From Lobulomyces angularis (lineage: Eukaryota > Chytridiomycota > Chytridiomycetes > Lobulomycetales > Lobulomycetaceae), in assembly GCA_027604685.1 (NCBI GenBank), contig JADHYX010000115.1, positions 1 through 29,163 on the forward strand: a DNA stretch of 29,163 bases, given 5' to 3'. Position numbers and translations under genes: made by a program. Shown here in pieces: positions 1 through 16,451 of this stretch (position 1 is its first letter; the number at the start of each line of letters is the position of its first letter). The notes beneath the pieces are model-generated. The model saw only the letters and a list, made by a program, of their open reading frames with translations. It was not told the origin of the DNA and made no database searches.

Positions 1-1
1 A

Positions 2-121
2 CATACCCTAGTTCCTAATTTACAAGAAGGAGAAGTTGTAATATGGGATAGACTTGGTAAAGCTGGATGCAATCATGATGCTACCAGTTTTGTGTCACCA
101 ACAAACCTTTATGACATGTAA
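2..121 (+). pseudogene. Possible DDE transposase C-terminal fragment (partial)
   Basis: The window opens inside an open frame that runs to a TAA at 119-121. It encodes about 39 residues that include LVPNLQEGEVVIWDRLGKAG. The pattern of a short helix, then EG, a hydrophobic strand and an Asp resembles the strand carrying the second Asp in Tc1/mariner/IS630-like DDE endonucleases, where this context is usually xVVIxDN. After this point a normal member would continue to the third acidic residue, but here the frame stops, so the piece looks truncated or decayed. The 5' part lies outside the window. Seen: the frame and motif. Inferred: the family. It could equally be the last exon of an unrelated gene. 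Confidence 0.3.
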
Positions 122-214
122 TACCCTTAAATTTGTATTCTTCTTTTTTATTAAAAAAAAAGAAATCTACCAATTTTCAAAGTTCTGAAATTTGATAAAA
201 CTCATAATTTGTAA

Positions 215-3200
215 ATGTCATCTAATAGCAGTGATGATGAATTAGATCATGAAGAAGCTGGCGACTTTGACCAAAAAATAGTTATTGAAGAATTAAAATT
301 GAATCCAGAAAATTATGAACTACACTTACTTTTAATTTCAAATTTAAAAAAGTCAGGCAACTTAACCGAACTAAGAAAAAGTAGAGAATATTTTTTAAAA
401 ACATACCCATTGTCTGAAGAAATATGGTTAGATTGGTTAAAGGACGAAAAAGCTATTGCTGTTTCTACCAAGGACAAGATCAACTTATTAAATCTCTACG
501 CTGTTGCAACAAAGGATTATCTTTGTAATTTGTTAAAGGTTTTAAATAATTCATTTTTTTTTTTTATTTAGCAATAAAAATATGGAGGGATTATCTAGTT
601 TTTGCAATTAAAGGTTACTTCACGAAAGATTTTGAAAGTGAAGAAATTATGGAAGATGACGATGAGGATAACGAGGATGAAATGGACATTGACGAACCTT
701 GGTTATCAATTAGTGCTGTAAGAGAAATTTGCTTTAATGCTATTGGAAAATGTGGATACCATTTTGAAAAAGTAAGTAGTTTGTAATTTTCCTTTTTTCC
801 TTTACAATTAAGTATCAGAGTCACGAAATCTGGAATTTATGGAAAGACTTTGAAATAAATGTATTAAAAAATCTGTGTGAAAAAAAAGAAAAAGAGGAGC
901 AAACTTTAAAACTTCGAACGATGTTTTTAGAAAGGTTACAAGTCCCTCATTCCAGTAATTTAAAATAAAAAAAATTTCTATACTAATTAATTAGAAATTG
1001 AAAAAACTTTTGAAAGTTATTCATCATTTGAGTCCAACCATGACAACGAAAATTATTTGGAAAATTTAAAAGCTGCTAATGTCATAGTTACAAAAGTTAG
1101 ACCCTCTTGCGAAAAAAAGTCAAAATTTGAAGAAACATTGGTCAGAAAGTGCTTTTTGAATTTAAATACTGATGTTAATTTACCTATTTTTTTTAATAAA
1201 TTTAGAGAAGTACTGAATATGAATTAACGGAGTTTATTAGGTATATAGAATATGAAAAGCACATTAAATCCAGTAAAGTTCTTATAAAAACGCTTTACGA
1301 AAGAGCAGTCAAAGTGCACTGTTTGAATCCCATTATCTGGGAACATTACTTGAATTTTATGGTATTAATTATCATGATATGTTGACTTTAATCTTTTAAA
1401 GATCTGTAGTTTTAAATTGCTATTCGAAGATATGCGAATATTATTGGAAAGAGCCGTAAGAAACTGTCCGTGGAGTAGTTCTATTTGGTCTCACTATATC
1501 AGAGCTATTGATCTTTTTGGAAAACCAAATGAATTAGAAACTGGTACAGTATTTTTTTTTTAATTTAATGCTAAAAAAGTTATAAGAAATTTATTCCCGT
1601 GCTTTGACATATGTTTTTCGTACAGAAAATGTTGAAGAGTTAGCCAATCTGTTGCAGGCTCACTGTGATCATTTAAAACATAATGTAACAATCGAAAAAA
1701 AAGGTTTTTTATTTGGTTTTTTGCGCATTTAATTAAAAAATTGAATTATCATAGCAACCAAGGAAGAACTTGAATCACTTACTTCTCTTTATGTGCAAAA
1801 TATAGCGTATATGAAACAGCGTAAAAAAAAAAATAAAAAAATCTTTGCCTTAATTAATAAAAAAATAGAGTTTCCAACTGGTGATCCCCAAGCAAGACTG
1901 GAAAAATCATTACTCGAAATTTACATTATCTTAAAAGATGATATGAAAATTCGTGAGTTGTATGAGACAATATTAAAAATTGATGGAACTAACACTGAAA
2001 TTTGGTTGGATTTTGCAAAATTTGAAAAGTATTCTATAATCTTTTACTCTTACTTTTAATTTTTTTTAGAGATAAAGAAAATTTTCCAAAAGTTACCAAT
2101 ATTTTAAAAAGATCATTACTAAAGAAATTGGATTCTCCATCGAAAATTTTTAATTTTTGGTTAGCTTTCGAAAGAATGAAAAATGAACCCAGTAAAATTA
2201 TAGATTATTACGAAGCATTGAATAAATATACGGTTTTACAATTTCAATATGGCACAAATTTGGATAAGGATTCTAATAAAAAGGTAAAGCTACGTGAATT
2301 ATTATTTATATAATCACTGTAGAAGCTGAATAAAAAATCAGAATCCGATTTCAATACACAAGTTGTCAGCGATAAAAAAAATGAAAATGATGGAATAGCT
2401 GTTGCGGAAAAAAGTATAAAAAGGGTAAATCATTATTATTATTGAGTGAGTTTTAAAATTTTAATAGAAAAATACTTCTGAGTCTACTGAACCCAATTCT
2501 AGAAAAAAAATGAAAGGTGACTATATATATATTTAAACTAGTTCAACTTTTTTCTTAAATAAAGTTGCAACTCCAGAGGATGACTTGGAAGCTGAGCCAA
2601 TTATTAAAAAAGGTATTGATACATATATTGTCATTGACAGGTTAGTAACTCACACTTTAATATTTTAACCAAATTTTTGAAAAGCCCCTCCGCTGGTAAC
2701 ATGGTGCATGTTACTAATTTTCCTCCTGGATCCGATAAATTATACTTTAATGAAATTTTCAAAAGTGTATAATTTAAAATTGCAGAGTACATATTATTTA
2801 CATTCCTTTATAGTGCGGTAAAGTTGTTGATGTTGTGATACGAGAAATAGAAGAAAAAAAAGATGAGAAAGCTGCATTAATTGAATTCTCGAATGTTGAA
2901 GAAGTGAAAAAGGCAATATTGCTTAACATAGAAAATATTAAAATTGAAAGATGTCGCCCAAAAGATAAAATATGGGAATTTTCCAATGAAAGAGAACCAA
3001 ACAAAGTATTTGTATCCAAGTTGTGGCCTGACATAGAAAAATCATTTTTGGTATAAATTACGAAGTGAAGATTTTTTTAATTAGAAAAGAGAGAGAAATT
3101 CGAAGTTTTTGGAAAATTACGAGACATTAGAATAATTAGGAAGGATACTACAGCCCATGCATTTATTGAATTTTTTGAAGAAGTATGTATGCACTTCTTC

Positions 3201-3990
3201 AAATTTTTTATTGCTTTTAATTAAGGCTGCGGCTCAGGAGAGTTTGGCACTGAACAAAAAGGAACTTTTACCTGGAAAAACTATTTTTGTAGCAATATCC
3301 AATCCAAAAGAGAAAAGCAAACCGTTGTAAGAATTTATAAGAATTGTAATTTAAAAGTGTGCTATTTTTAGGCATGTGAAAAAAGAACTGCTGATATCCA
3401 ATCTTCCATATGATATTGACGAAAATGTCATGAGAGAAATGTTTTCTAAATTTGGTACAGTAAAAGACATCAGGTTAAAAAAAAAAGGACTATGTTTTGT
3501 AGAATTTGACAATGAGGTTTGTTCAAAACTTCTTAAAAATTTTACTTAACTATGAGTAGGAAGATGCCCAAAAAGGTTTGTCGATGACGGGACATGAAGT
3601 TGGAGGGAGAATTATTAGTGGTTTATTTTTTATTGTTTACTTTTTTTTTTTTAGTTTTTGTTTTCTTAGTTTCCTTTCCTGACCCAAATTTTAAGAAAAA
3701 GAACGCAGGGACAAAAAATGAATTTAAGCCTAGAAATTTTGATAAAAAAGTTAACTTAGCCTCTAAACCATCGTAACTTGACAAATTGAAATCATAGTGA
3801 ACTTTATTATTATTTTTTAATTGGTTTATGTAGCACTACTTTTGTACCCCCAAGAATTACTCAAAAGAAAAAGATGCTTGTAACGCCAAAAGCAGACACG
3901 AAGTTACCGCAGAAAAAGGTTGTTGAAGGCAGTAAACCTGCTGAAGGAAAAAATCAGGAATACTTCAGAAAAATGTTTAGTTTGAAATAA
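215..3990 (+). CDS. SART3: SART3-like U4/U6 snRNP recycling factor (HAT repeats, three RRMs, Lsm-binding tail)
   Basis: About 975 residues after removing roughly 17 introns of 32-60 bases; human SART3 is of similar size. The first exon, 215-524, starts at ATG with an acidic leader. HAT-type helical repeats follow, with the core Trp in SEEIWLDWLKDE, SHEIWNLWKDFE, NPIIWEHYLNFM, SSSIWSHYIRAID and NTEIWLDFAKFEK. A Lys/Ser-rich linker (about 2280-2600) leads to three RRMs: RRM1 from MVHVTNFPP (2701) to KAALIEFSN, RRM2 from KVFVSKLWP to AHAFIEFFEE, and RRM3 from ELLISNLPYDID (near 3390) to GLCFVEFDNE. The protein ends EYFRKMFSLK, matching the conserved C-terminal motif by which SART3/Prp24 proteins contact the Lsm2-8 ring. 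SART3/Prp24 reanneals U4 and U6 snRNAs in the nucleus. A HAT array plus the C-terminal motif indicates SART3 rather than yeast-type Prp24, which lacks HAT repeats. Individual splice sites near 1174-1205, 3051-3089 and 3600-3680 are less certain. Confidence 0.93.
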
Positions 3991-4197
3991 AAATAAAAGC
4001 TCTTGTTAAAATATGTTACGGTATTTAATTATTAAAATAAAATACATAAAAACACATTGAGAAAAAAAATTTTTTTTCATGTATAAAAGTTATTAATAGT
4101 GAGATAGAATATGCATCAAAAGTTTACTTACGGAAATTTTTCGTTTTCCATAATGTGTTTCTTAAACTGAAAATTTTTGTGTTACTCCAAAATATTT

Positions 4198-6521
4198 ATG
4201 AGTTATTTTGCATCTTGTAGTTATTGTAAGCTAGGTCTTAATGAACTTGCAACTTCTGCTTCTGATTATTTGATAAGTAAGAAATACTACCATGCGAAGC
4301 AAAAGAATGGAATTACTCTGGTATGTATTAATTGCTAAAGTGCAAACAGAAAATAAAAATTAACCTAGTTTTTAATGGTTTTAACAATTCAATTTTTTAG
4401 CAAACTAGAAATAACATCCAATCTAGAATACAAACTACAATACTACAAATACATTCAACAATAAATGTTTCAAATTTACAAAGTAGCTATAAAAGCTTTT
4501 TTAATTACATTTGGGATTTACAAAATGAGAACAATTCTGCCTCAAACGAAGAGGAGACTTTTTTTATAAATTGGACAATCGAACACATATGGAAAAAATG
4601 GGAGAGTAACAGCACTGAAAATCCAACATTACCTCAGCACATTTTAGATGTTGTAGGTGAAAGCAATGAATTAGCACAACTGGTATAAAACTACTCCTCT
4701 TAAAATTATAAATAAAGTGATATAGGAGGATTTGGCTTTTGTATTGTCAAGCCCTACAGTTATCTTTCTCAGTGGCAGTACTGAAGAATTGAATACCAGC
4801 GAAAGCAGTGGTGAGTAATTATATTTACAAAAGTTTATGTAGATTAAAACTTTTTTAGATGCAGATTCAGGGATTTTTTTGGCTGATGAACAAATGCCAG
4901 ACCTGCTCACTGAACAATCTCCTACTGATTCAGGTTTGAACGCAGTAAAAGTTTTTATTTTTAATGACTTTTTTATGATTTTTAGCTAAAGATTTTGATA
5001 TTTTGCCTGCAAAATTGTTATTGTTCCTATTTTATTCATTAGAGTCACTATCAAATCAAGATTTTAGTGCTCCATTAAAAAATAAGTTAATTTTAGATTC
5101 GCTTTTAGCGGTGGAAGAAATTTTAAATGGACCTAGAAGAGCAGATCATACATTTGTTTCTTTTATAGCCGCTTGGAGTATAAAGTTTAGTGACATCGTT
5201 AAAAGCCTTTGCAAAATTGCTGAAAGATTACCCTCTGAATTAGCGAGGGGCGAGGTATGATGAAAATGATTGTTTTAGAAATTTAATGTTTTTTTTAGGC
5301 ACCAGACTCAAGTAAAACTTCACTGTCAATTTTGTCAAACTTTCTAAGTATTTTGGATGAGTTTGGGTTATTTATTCCCCACGATAACACTTTAAACATT
5401 AACATGACAAATTTCTTGGACTTGATAGATGTTGAGATTGTGAAATTTGGGAAACTACTGGAAAATTTTGAGCAGGAGCTTGAAAATATTCTACTTTATT
5501 TTTTAGGTAAGCTTACTAAATTGTGCAGTAAAGACTAAATGTTTATGTTTACAGATATAATTACCCCATTAATGTGTATAGTGGAATGCCAATGTAGGCT
5601 TTCTTACCGTCGCAGGTTCGTGCATATTATTTGAAAATGTTAGTTATAACTTTTTTATTTAGAGGTGAGCTACCGCATGAATCAATAATTTTTGAATTTT
5701 GCTCAAAATTATACGAGACACTTTATAAAATTTCTAAAGGACTTCAAGTACGGGAAAGCAAGTATAATGAAAATATTTTGAAAACTATTGCTCTACGTAT
5801 CGAAAAATTTCTAAGTAGTATAAAAAAAAGTATCAGGATAACTATTGGGGAGCAAGATGATCAAAAGCACTACAGTGAAAGACTATTTCACATTTTTGAA
5901 AGTTTTGAAAATTTGTTGGATTTAATTTATCCTAAAAAAGTAGCATTACAATATTTGAAGAAAAGTTGTGTTTGTGAATCGAACGAAAAGGAATCTACCT
6001 TTAGACATTGTCACAATTGTAAAACCTTCGACAACAAATTAATTTTAAAGAAAAAAAAGTTGATTGGTCAACGAGTGTTGAATGGAAAAAAAGTTGACTT
6101 GAATAGTATGGAACATTTTTTTCAGTTTTGCACGGCGAAAGGATTAAATGTACCTAATATTCCAGAACCAACTTCCACGAAATTATATGAACAAAATGAA
6201 AAATTCCAAAATTCTCAACAAGAGTTCGACAGATTGAGCACTACATTTAAAGAAAGAGCTTTTGAGGAAAATAGAAAAAAAATAAACAAAAACATTGTAA
6301 AGGAGGAGAATTGTTACTTTGATCAAAATTTGGAAATTTTAAAAAACGAAACTAGGTGTTTGATTACCACATTTAGTGAAAAAGAACAATTTTTAAGTGG
6401 TCTGGATGATGTTAATTTGGATGAGTTATTTTTTGAAACGGCTTCTAACTGCATGTTCGCTCTTAGTGATGTTAAAGTAAGCTTTAACTAGTTTTACAAC
6501 TTAAATGCTCAGAATTATTAA
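4198..6521 (+). CDS. Unrecognised multi-exon protein, about 640 residues
   Basis: I do not recognise this gene. The model starts at ATG 4198. Exons are 4198-4320, 4401-4682, 4726-4810, 4859-4933, 4986-5254, 5299-5506, 5555-5615 and 5663-6476, all phase-consistent. A tiny last exon, 6513-6521, would add Asn-Tyr-stop; otherwise the frame reads into the intron and stops at 6491. The N-terminal third is polar, with an acidic Ser-rich stretch (LNTSESSDADSGIFLADEQ). The middle is helical and Leu-rich, possibly an alpha-solenoid. Near residue 430 lies a Cys/His cluster, SCVCESNEKESTFRHCHNC, that could bind a metal. The C-terminal 150 residues are charged and probably helical or coiled. There is no signal peptide or clear membrane span. 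It lies between SART3 and the HCCA-isomerase gene on the same strand. Seen: an intact spliced frame. Function: unknown. Confidence 0.75.
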
Positions 6522-6659
6522 TAGATAGTTGCAGTAGTTTTTATTTTGTAATAACACATCATTCTAAAATTTTTGGGAAAAACTAATTTGCCCAAGAGGA
6601 AAAACTAATAAGCCATTATATGTGAAAGGAAATTTAAATTTATAGTTGATAAATCAACA

Positions 6660-8430
6660 ATGCAAATTGAATTTTATTACGATATAGTGTGCCCCTTTGC
6701 ATATATAGCATCTACTAGAGTTGAAGAAGCTGTTGGAAGGCATAATGGGACAGTAATATGTAATTTTTCATTTTTTATATTTTATTTAAATTTATCTTTA
6801 GGGAAACCTGTACTTTTAGGTGGGATTTATGACTTGATTAAAGCAGAACAGTAATTGCAAAAAGATAATGAAACTAATTCAAATTGTAATTAGAGGAAAA
6901 GCTGGATCAGCAAGTGACGTAATGCCAGTAAACAAAAAAATTGCATTTTCAAAAGACCTGGAAAGAACTATAAAAAGATATAAAATTGATCTTAATTTTC
7001 ACAAAAATCATCCTGGTAAATTACAAACCTTCTACAAAAGGTTTTTAAAATTTTTTTTTATTTATTTTTGTAGTGAAGTCTTTGAATGCTCAACGTTTAT
7101 TAACCTACTTTAAAAATCAAAATAAAAGGAAAATTTTATCACATAAGTTTTTTGAAGCTTATTGGGTAAAAAATCTGGAAGTTGATAAATTTGAAGTCCT
7201 TTTTAAAATTGTTCATGAATGTTTTGGAGATTTCGATAAGGAAGACTTTTTAAAAACCGTATCACTATTAACAATCACTCATCTCTCTTTTTGTATTGTA
7301 TTAATGTTAGAGCAAAAATTGCAATCAGGATTTAAGAGCTGAAACTGAAAATGTCGTAAAACTTGGGTTAGCATAAAATTCTTTGCAATATTTAAGAAAA
7401 TTTTCAATTTTAGGGCACCAGGTGTACCGTATTTTGTCATTAAGTCGAACGAAGGTGGTTTAAGTTGTTTTTGGGGCCAAGATCGAATTCATTTTGTGGA
7501 ATCAGCTATAACGGGTCGCTCAATTCCTCAAGATAGATTATACATTACTAAGCCATTGAAATTTCCTCAAAGGATTAAATTTTTTTTTGATTTCAGCTCT
7601 CCTTGGGCATTTGTAGGTTATATGCAGTTGAAACGGCTGAAAGTGGAATTTGGCAACCTACTTGAAATTGAATGTTTCCCAATATTGCTGGGAAAGCTTT
7701 TTCAAAATATTGGTACTCCCAATATGCCCGCTCTGGCCATGACATCTCAGTAACTTTTGTTAATTATATTTATATTGAGTACAAATATATTTTTTTAGAA
7801 AGCGGGATTACTATTCTAAAGACTTATATACATGGATTAAATATTGGGTAACTAAGCAGAAAAAAAAATTTTGTAATTTTTTTTGGCTTTAGAATGACTT
7901 ACCTTATAGCGACGGTAGCAGATCTGAGAAGATTGAAAATTTTGGGTTTCCGAGTTTTTTTCCAATTAGGTACTTTGAAGATAAGTAATTACAAAAAAAT
8001 TTAAATTTTTTAGAACAGTGCTGCCTTTAAGAGTTGCCCTTCAAAATCCGTTCACTATTGATTGTATATTTAAAGCCGCGTGGACGAAAGAAATTAATAT
8101 TGGTGATGAAAATGATTTATTAAAATTGTTAGTGGACAATGGGTATTTTAAATCAAATAGATGTACCGAATTGTTAAGAAAATAATTTTAGGTTTGAAGG
8201 CAACGATTTAATAAAAAATAGTCATTACTACAAGGATATATTAATTGAAAACACAAAATATGCTGTTGAAGTAATAAAACAAAGTTTAACTTCAATTTTA
8301 ATTTTTTAAGACCGGAATTTGCGGAGTCCCATCTTATATGATTGGAGAAGACCTAATTTGGGGGCAAGATAGAATGAACGTTGTAGCGGACTTGATCCAT
8401 GATAATGACCATATCACTAGTAGTTTATGA
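6660..8430 (+). CDS. Tandem HCCA-isomerase / GST-kappa (DsbA-like thioredoxin fold) two-domain protein
   Basis: Eleven exons splice to exactly 434 codons (433 residues): 6660-6759, 6802-6850, 6894-7015, 7074-7258, 7311-7366, 7414-7749, 7799-7847, 7893-7969, 8014-8142, 8192-8270 and 8311-8430. Two copies of the same fold follow each other. Domain 1 (about 1-205) starts IEFYYDIVCPFAYIAS, has TVIWKPVLLGGIYDL, and ends GAPGVPYFVI...FWGQDR. Domain 2 (about 222-433) starts FFFDFSSPWAFVGY, has ECFPILLGKLF, and ends GICGVPSYMIGEDLIWGQDR. The cis-Pro loop (GVP) and the W-G-Q-D-R end are typical of 2-hydroxychromene-2-carboxylate isomerase and GST kappa, which use glutathione. The usual catalytic Ser position is Cys11 in domain 1 but Ser in domain 2. 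One frame runs through the linker with no stop, so this is one gene, not two. Likely a glutathione-dependent isomerase, transferase or oxidoreductase; the substrate is not evident. Confidence 0.88.
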
Positions 8431-8746
8431 AAATAGTAAATTTCATTATTTTTACAGAAAAAAGTAATTGATTTATATTGCTACAAAATAAATCACTTCC
8501 AAATTATATATTTTGTTTAAAATATATTACTTTTAAAATGCACCACACATAAAATGAACATTTTGACTTGCGAACATTATACAGATATCAAGACTTAAGA
8601 AAAAAAAAAAGAATTCGTTAAATTGAATTTTAATAGATGCATCAAATCAAAAAATTGCAGAAGGTTTTAATTTTTTTATAACTATTTCAATCAAGAAAAA
8701 TCTAAATTCTTCAAAAACATGAAAACCCTTAGTATTTTTTAATTCT
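8431..8746. other. Intergenic gap between HCCA-isomerase gene and SMC5
   Basis: An AT-rich 316-base spacer between two genes on the same strand. It must hold the 3' end of the upstream gene and the SMC5 promoter. Short A and T tracts are present. I see no ORF, RNA gene or repeat of note. Confidence 0.6.
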
Positions 8747-12960
<4,214 letters not shown>

Positions 12961-13394
12961 ATGCAACTTATATAATTTTTTTTTAATTCGTAGTATGGAA
13001 TTAAATTACAGTAATTTTGATATTGGATAATTTTTATTTTTTGATTTGTAGTAATGTAAAATTATATTAATTTTAATTGTGGATAATAAACTATTCATTT
13101 GTATTTACATTGTCAAGATAAATAAAAAAGAGGTGGTTTGCAATTAAGCTATTTTTGTGTACTGCAAAAAAATATAATTGCATGAGTAAAAAGATCGAAT
13201 TGTGAAGAGCCTTGGAACAAAAATATTATTAAAATGCGAGGAATTTAAATTACTGATAGATTATATTTTATTCTAATATATTAAAATGCTGCTAAAGAAT
13301 TTATTTCTTTTTTTGTATAAAAATTATTGGTAAAAAAATTTAGAATGAATAAGAAAAAAAAAAAATGTAAATATTGAATAATCTAGCTTTTCCT
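12961..13394. other. Convergent intergenic region
   Basis: This 434-base gap separates the 3' ends of SMC5 (plus) and the coiled-coil gene (minus), so it should carry both poly(A) sites. AATAAA-like hexamers occur, for example in ATAATAAACT near 13085 and AATAAAAAAG near 13121. No ORF or RNA gene is seen. Confidence 0.55.
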
Positions 13395-16300
13395 TTAATT
13401 TCTATTAAAGTTATTTGGATTTTCCTCAGACTCATACTTTTCGTTATAGTTTTGCAGTTTGGTGCTATTTCTGTTCTTGTAGTTAAATGCATCATTATCC
13501 AAAAATTCATTTAAACCTCCAAATAATTTGAATTCTTGAGTATTACTTTTTTGCATTCTTTCCTCATAATTTTTGCTTAAACTTGATTCTCTGTTATGCA
13601 TGGTATTTTGCTGTGTTTGAGAATAAAAATCCCGTTCTTTATTTTTCACATTTTGTTGCTGAAATGGAGAATTTTGGCTTGATGTAGTGTACCTCATTTC
13701 TTGTTCCTGCTTTTGGTGATTAGAAGATGGTCTAGCTAAATATTCCTCATTCTTGTTTTTTATTACAGATCTTTCATCATGTGCATTATCATTTGCATAA
13801 TCATCATTCAAAAGCAAGTCCTAAAACAACAAAAAATAATTGAAAATGTTCAAGAGCATATTTTTATTCTTACAACTTGACTCCTCAGTTTTCTGTTTAA
13901 ACTTTCCACATTGGATTTTAATTTTGAAACTTCAAAATTTTTTTTTTCTTTTTCATTTCTAAAGTTTTCTAGCTCCAATTCCAGCCTTTTGAGTTCTTCA
14001 ACTAAACTCTTGTTTTTTACCTCAAAAAATTTTAAGTTTTTTTCACTTTTAAGAAAATTATCATTTAAAACTTCAAATTCCTTTTCATGTTTTAAATTGT
14101 TTTCTTTAAGAAAGGTTCTCAATTTTGTATTCAACATTTTTGTGTCCTCTACTTCGTTTTTCAACTTCACATTTTCTTTCTTGAAGTCTTCAATTAAATT
14201 CATATTTTCTTCTTCCTTTTTAATAAATTCTTCCGCCTCCAAAGACTTTAATTTTATTAAATTTTTTAACTTCATATTATTTTCAAAATTTAATTTCTTC
14301 AAATTTTCAAATTCATGCTGTTTTTCAAACTTAAAATTTTCAAACTCCTCCTTCAAGTTAACATTCTCCTCTTCTAACTGTCCGAATAAATTTTGTATCT
14401 TCTGCAAAGTTTCATCTTTCTTTTGAACATTAGCTTTTAAACCTTTTTCAAATTCTTTTAAATTAAATAATTCTTCTTGTGTAGAATTTAGTTCATTTGT
14501 AATATTGGAAATATTTTCCTGTAATCTAAATATGAAATGCAAAATTGATAAGTATGAAGTGAAATAAAATTGAAGTTTTACAATGAAATTTTCATGAAAC
14601 TCTCCTTCTTAGTGTCTAGCTTTTGTTTTAATTCTAATTCCAGTCTCTTTCCAACATCATTAAATTGTTTTTCACTGAACTGTAATTCTTTTTCTTTATT
14701 ACGTATTTGTTGCTCCAATTGACCCTTACTTAAAAGAATATCTTCCTTTTCTTGTCTAAGTTTATCTTCTTCCTGTTTAAACCTCAAAACATCTTTTTCG
14801 TAGTCAACTTTAAGTAATTCTTTTTCTTGTTTTAATTTCTGTATTTCCTCTAAATTCTTTTCTTTTTGTAAGCTTAATTCTAAATTTTCTTTCAATAAAC
14901 TTTCTTGCTTGACAGTATACTTTTCCAGTTCTTGTATCTTTTTAGAGTTATTTTCTTTTAAATTTTCGATCTCAAACTTAAGATTGGTATTACAATTCTT
15001 TTCTTCATTAAAGTCACTTAAAACCTTTTCTAAAGTTGATTTTAGTTTTAAAATATCGTTTTCTTTGGTATAATTTAAATTTTTCAGACTGTCTATCTCG
15101 CCTTTAATACTTTTTACAGTTTTCTCGTTTTCTTCTATATGCTGAAGCAAGCCACTTTCATTTTTTATTAATTCCTTATTATCTTTCCAGGCTTTTTCTA
15201 AATTTTCTTTAGTTACTTCAAAATCTACTTGAATTTTTCTATTTTTAATTTGAGCTTCCTCCAATTCCAGCAAAATTTTTGCTTCGTTTTTGCTAAAATT
15301 TTTATTTTCACTCAATATTTTATGCTCACGATCTCTATAAACTTCCAGTTCTTTTCTAGTTTCAAGAAGAATTTTTTTAAATTTTTCCAAGTCTTCAACA
15401 TCTAGTTTACTTTTTTGCAATAGCAATTTAAGGCTTTTACATTCCTCTTGGCTTTGAAATAACTGCTGTTCCAAATTGCTGAATTTAAATTTAAGTTTGA
15501 ATTGTAAATCCTGTTGCTCCATAGCTTCTTTTTCCTTTTCTTTAAATTTAAAATTTATTTTTTGAAATTCTTCCTTGTAGTTTTCCAATTCTAATGTTAA
15601 ATTCTTCTTTTCCTTTTCAATTAGTTTCACGGTGTTTTCCTTTTTGCTATTATCTTCTTCGCTTTCATTTAATATACATTTTAATTTGAGTAAGTGTTTT
15701 TCCAAATTTAAAAACGAGTCTTCTTTAAATTTTAAATCAATTTTAAGTTTGTTTTCCCTTTTTTCCATATCTTTGATAAGGTTACTAAAATCAAGTTCAT
15801 TTTTGCTTAATTTTTTTTTTAAATTTTGATCTTTATATTCAAATTCTTCTTTAAGCAATGTCAGCTCTTGATGATGCGTCTTTGTTAAAAGCTGAATTTG
15901 AGTTAAAAGGTTTTGGTATTCGCTTTCTAATTGAATATACTTAATTCTTTCCTCCTCCACCATAACAATTAGTGTCTTTTCCGATCCATGATACTAAAAA
16001 TCAATTAAAATTTTCATTAATTATTTTTTAAAAAAAAAAAAAAAAAAAAAACCTTGGCTCTAGATTTTTCATTACTTTGAACCATTCTACTCCAAGGATC
16101 ATTCTGAAGACCGTTACCGACTTTCCTTATAGACTTTGGGGTAGTACTGCCACTTACAAGCTTCCTAGGCTTTTCATCCTTTTTTTCAGTTGTTGAATTT
16201 TCTTTGGTAACGTTAAATTTATGAGTTTTGCTCCCTCCTGTTTTAAATTTGGAAATAAAATCATTTTGGTTGGCGAAGCATGGTTCAGATATTACAGATT

Positions 16301-16451
16301 CACTTTCACTGTGCAGTAAATTTTGAAAAGACCCAGTATTAACCTGCAAGGAAAGCGAGGATGAAGCTAAATTTTGCTGCTGTTGATAAAGAGCTCTTTC
16401 TCTTTCTAATTCCATCAACCTTTCTTGTCTTGATTTTGCAGAGTTTGACAT
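13395..16451 (-). CDS. Large coiled-coil protein, 962 residues, cytoskeletal- or golgin-like, family not identified
   Basis: Four exons on the minus strand, 16053-16451, 14582-15993, 13874-14525 and 13395-13820, sum to 2889 bases (962 residues) with all phases matching. The first 130 residues are polar and Gln/Ser-rich, and probably disordered (RQERLMELERERALYQQQQ; later NDPWSRMVQ). Residues about 140-820 are almost wholly Glu/Lys/Leu/Asn heptad-like coiled coil with no catalytic motif. The last 140 residues are Asn/Gln/Ser-rich and probably disordered. Such a layout is common in spindle-pole, centrosomal, golgin and tether proteins, but nothing here picks one. The intron after exon 1 has a donor consisting of GT within a run of 22 T. 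The long open frames on the opposite strand are shadows of this Lys/Glu-rich coding region. Confidence 0.85.
15994..16052 (-). other. Intron 1 of the coiled-coil gene with homopolymer donor
   Basis: On the minus strand exon 1 ends in AAG, and the intron begins G followed by 22 T (plus-strand A-run 16030-16051). It ends TTTTTAG before TATCATGG. Splicing in phase 0 joins the two coiled-coil frames. Without splicing the frame adds a run of Phe and stops at 16017. Confidence 0.6.

Noticed and set aside
4671..4910. Minus-strand ORF of 79 residues
   Set aside because: Antisense to exons 3 and 4 of the unknown plus-strand gene, whose splice phases all agree.
6660..8430. Two separate neighbouring isomerase genes
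   Set aside because: Exon 7414-7749 carries the end of domain 1, the linker and the start of domain 2 in one unbroken frame without stop.
13911..15829. Long plus-strand ORFs rich in Phe and Ser (13911-14426, 15632-15829)
   Set aside because: They are exact antisense of the Lys/Glu-rich coiled-coil exons, where stop codons are rare on the reverse strand. Composition is unlike a real protein.
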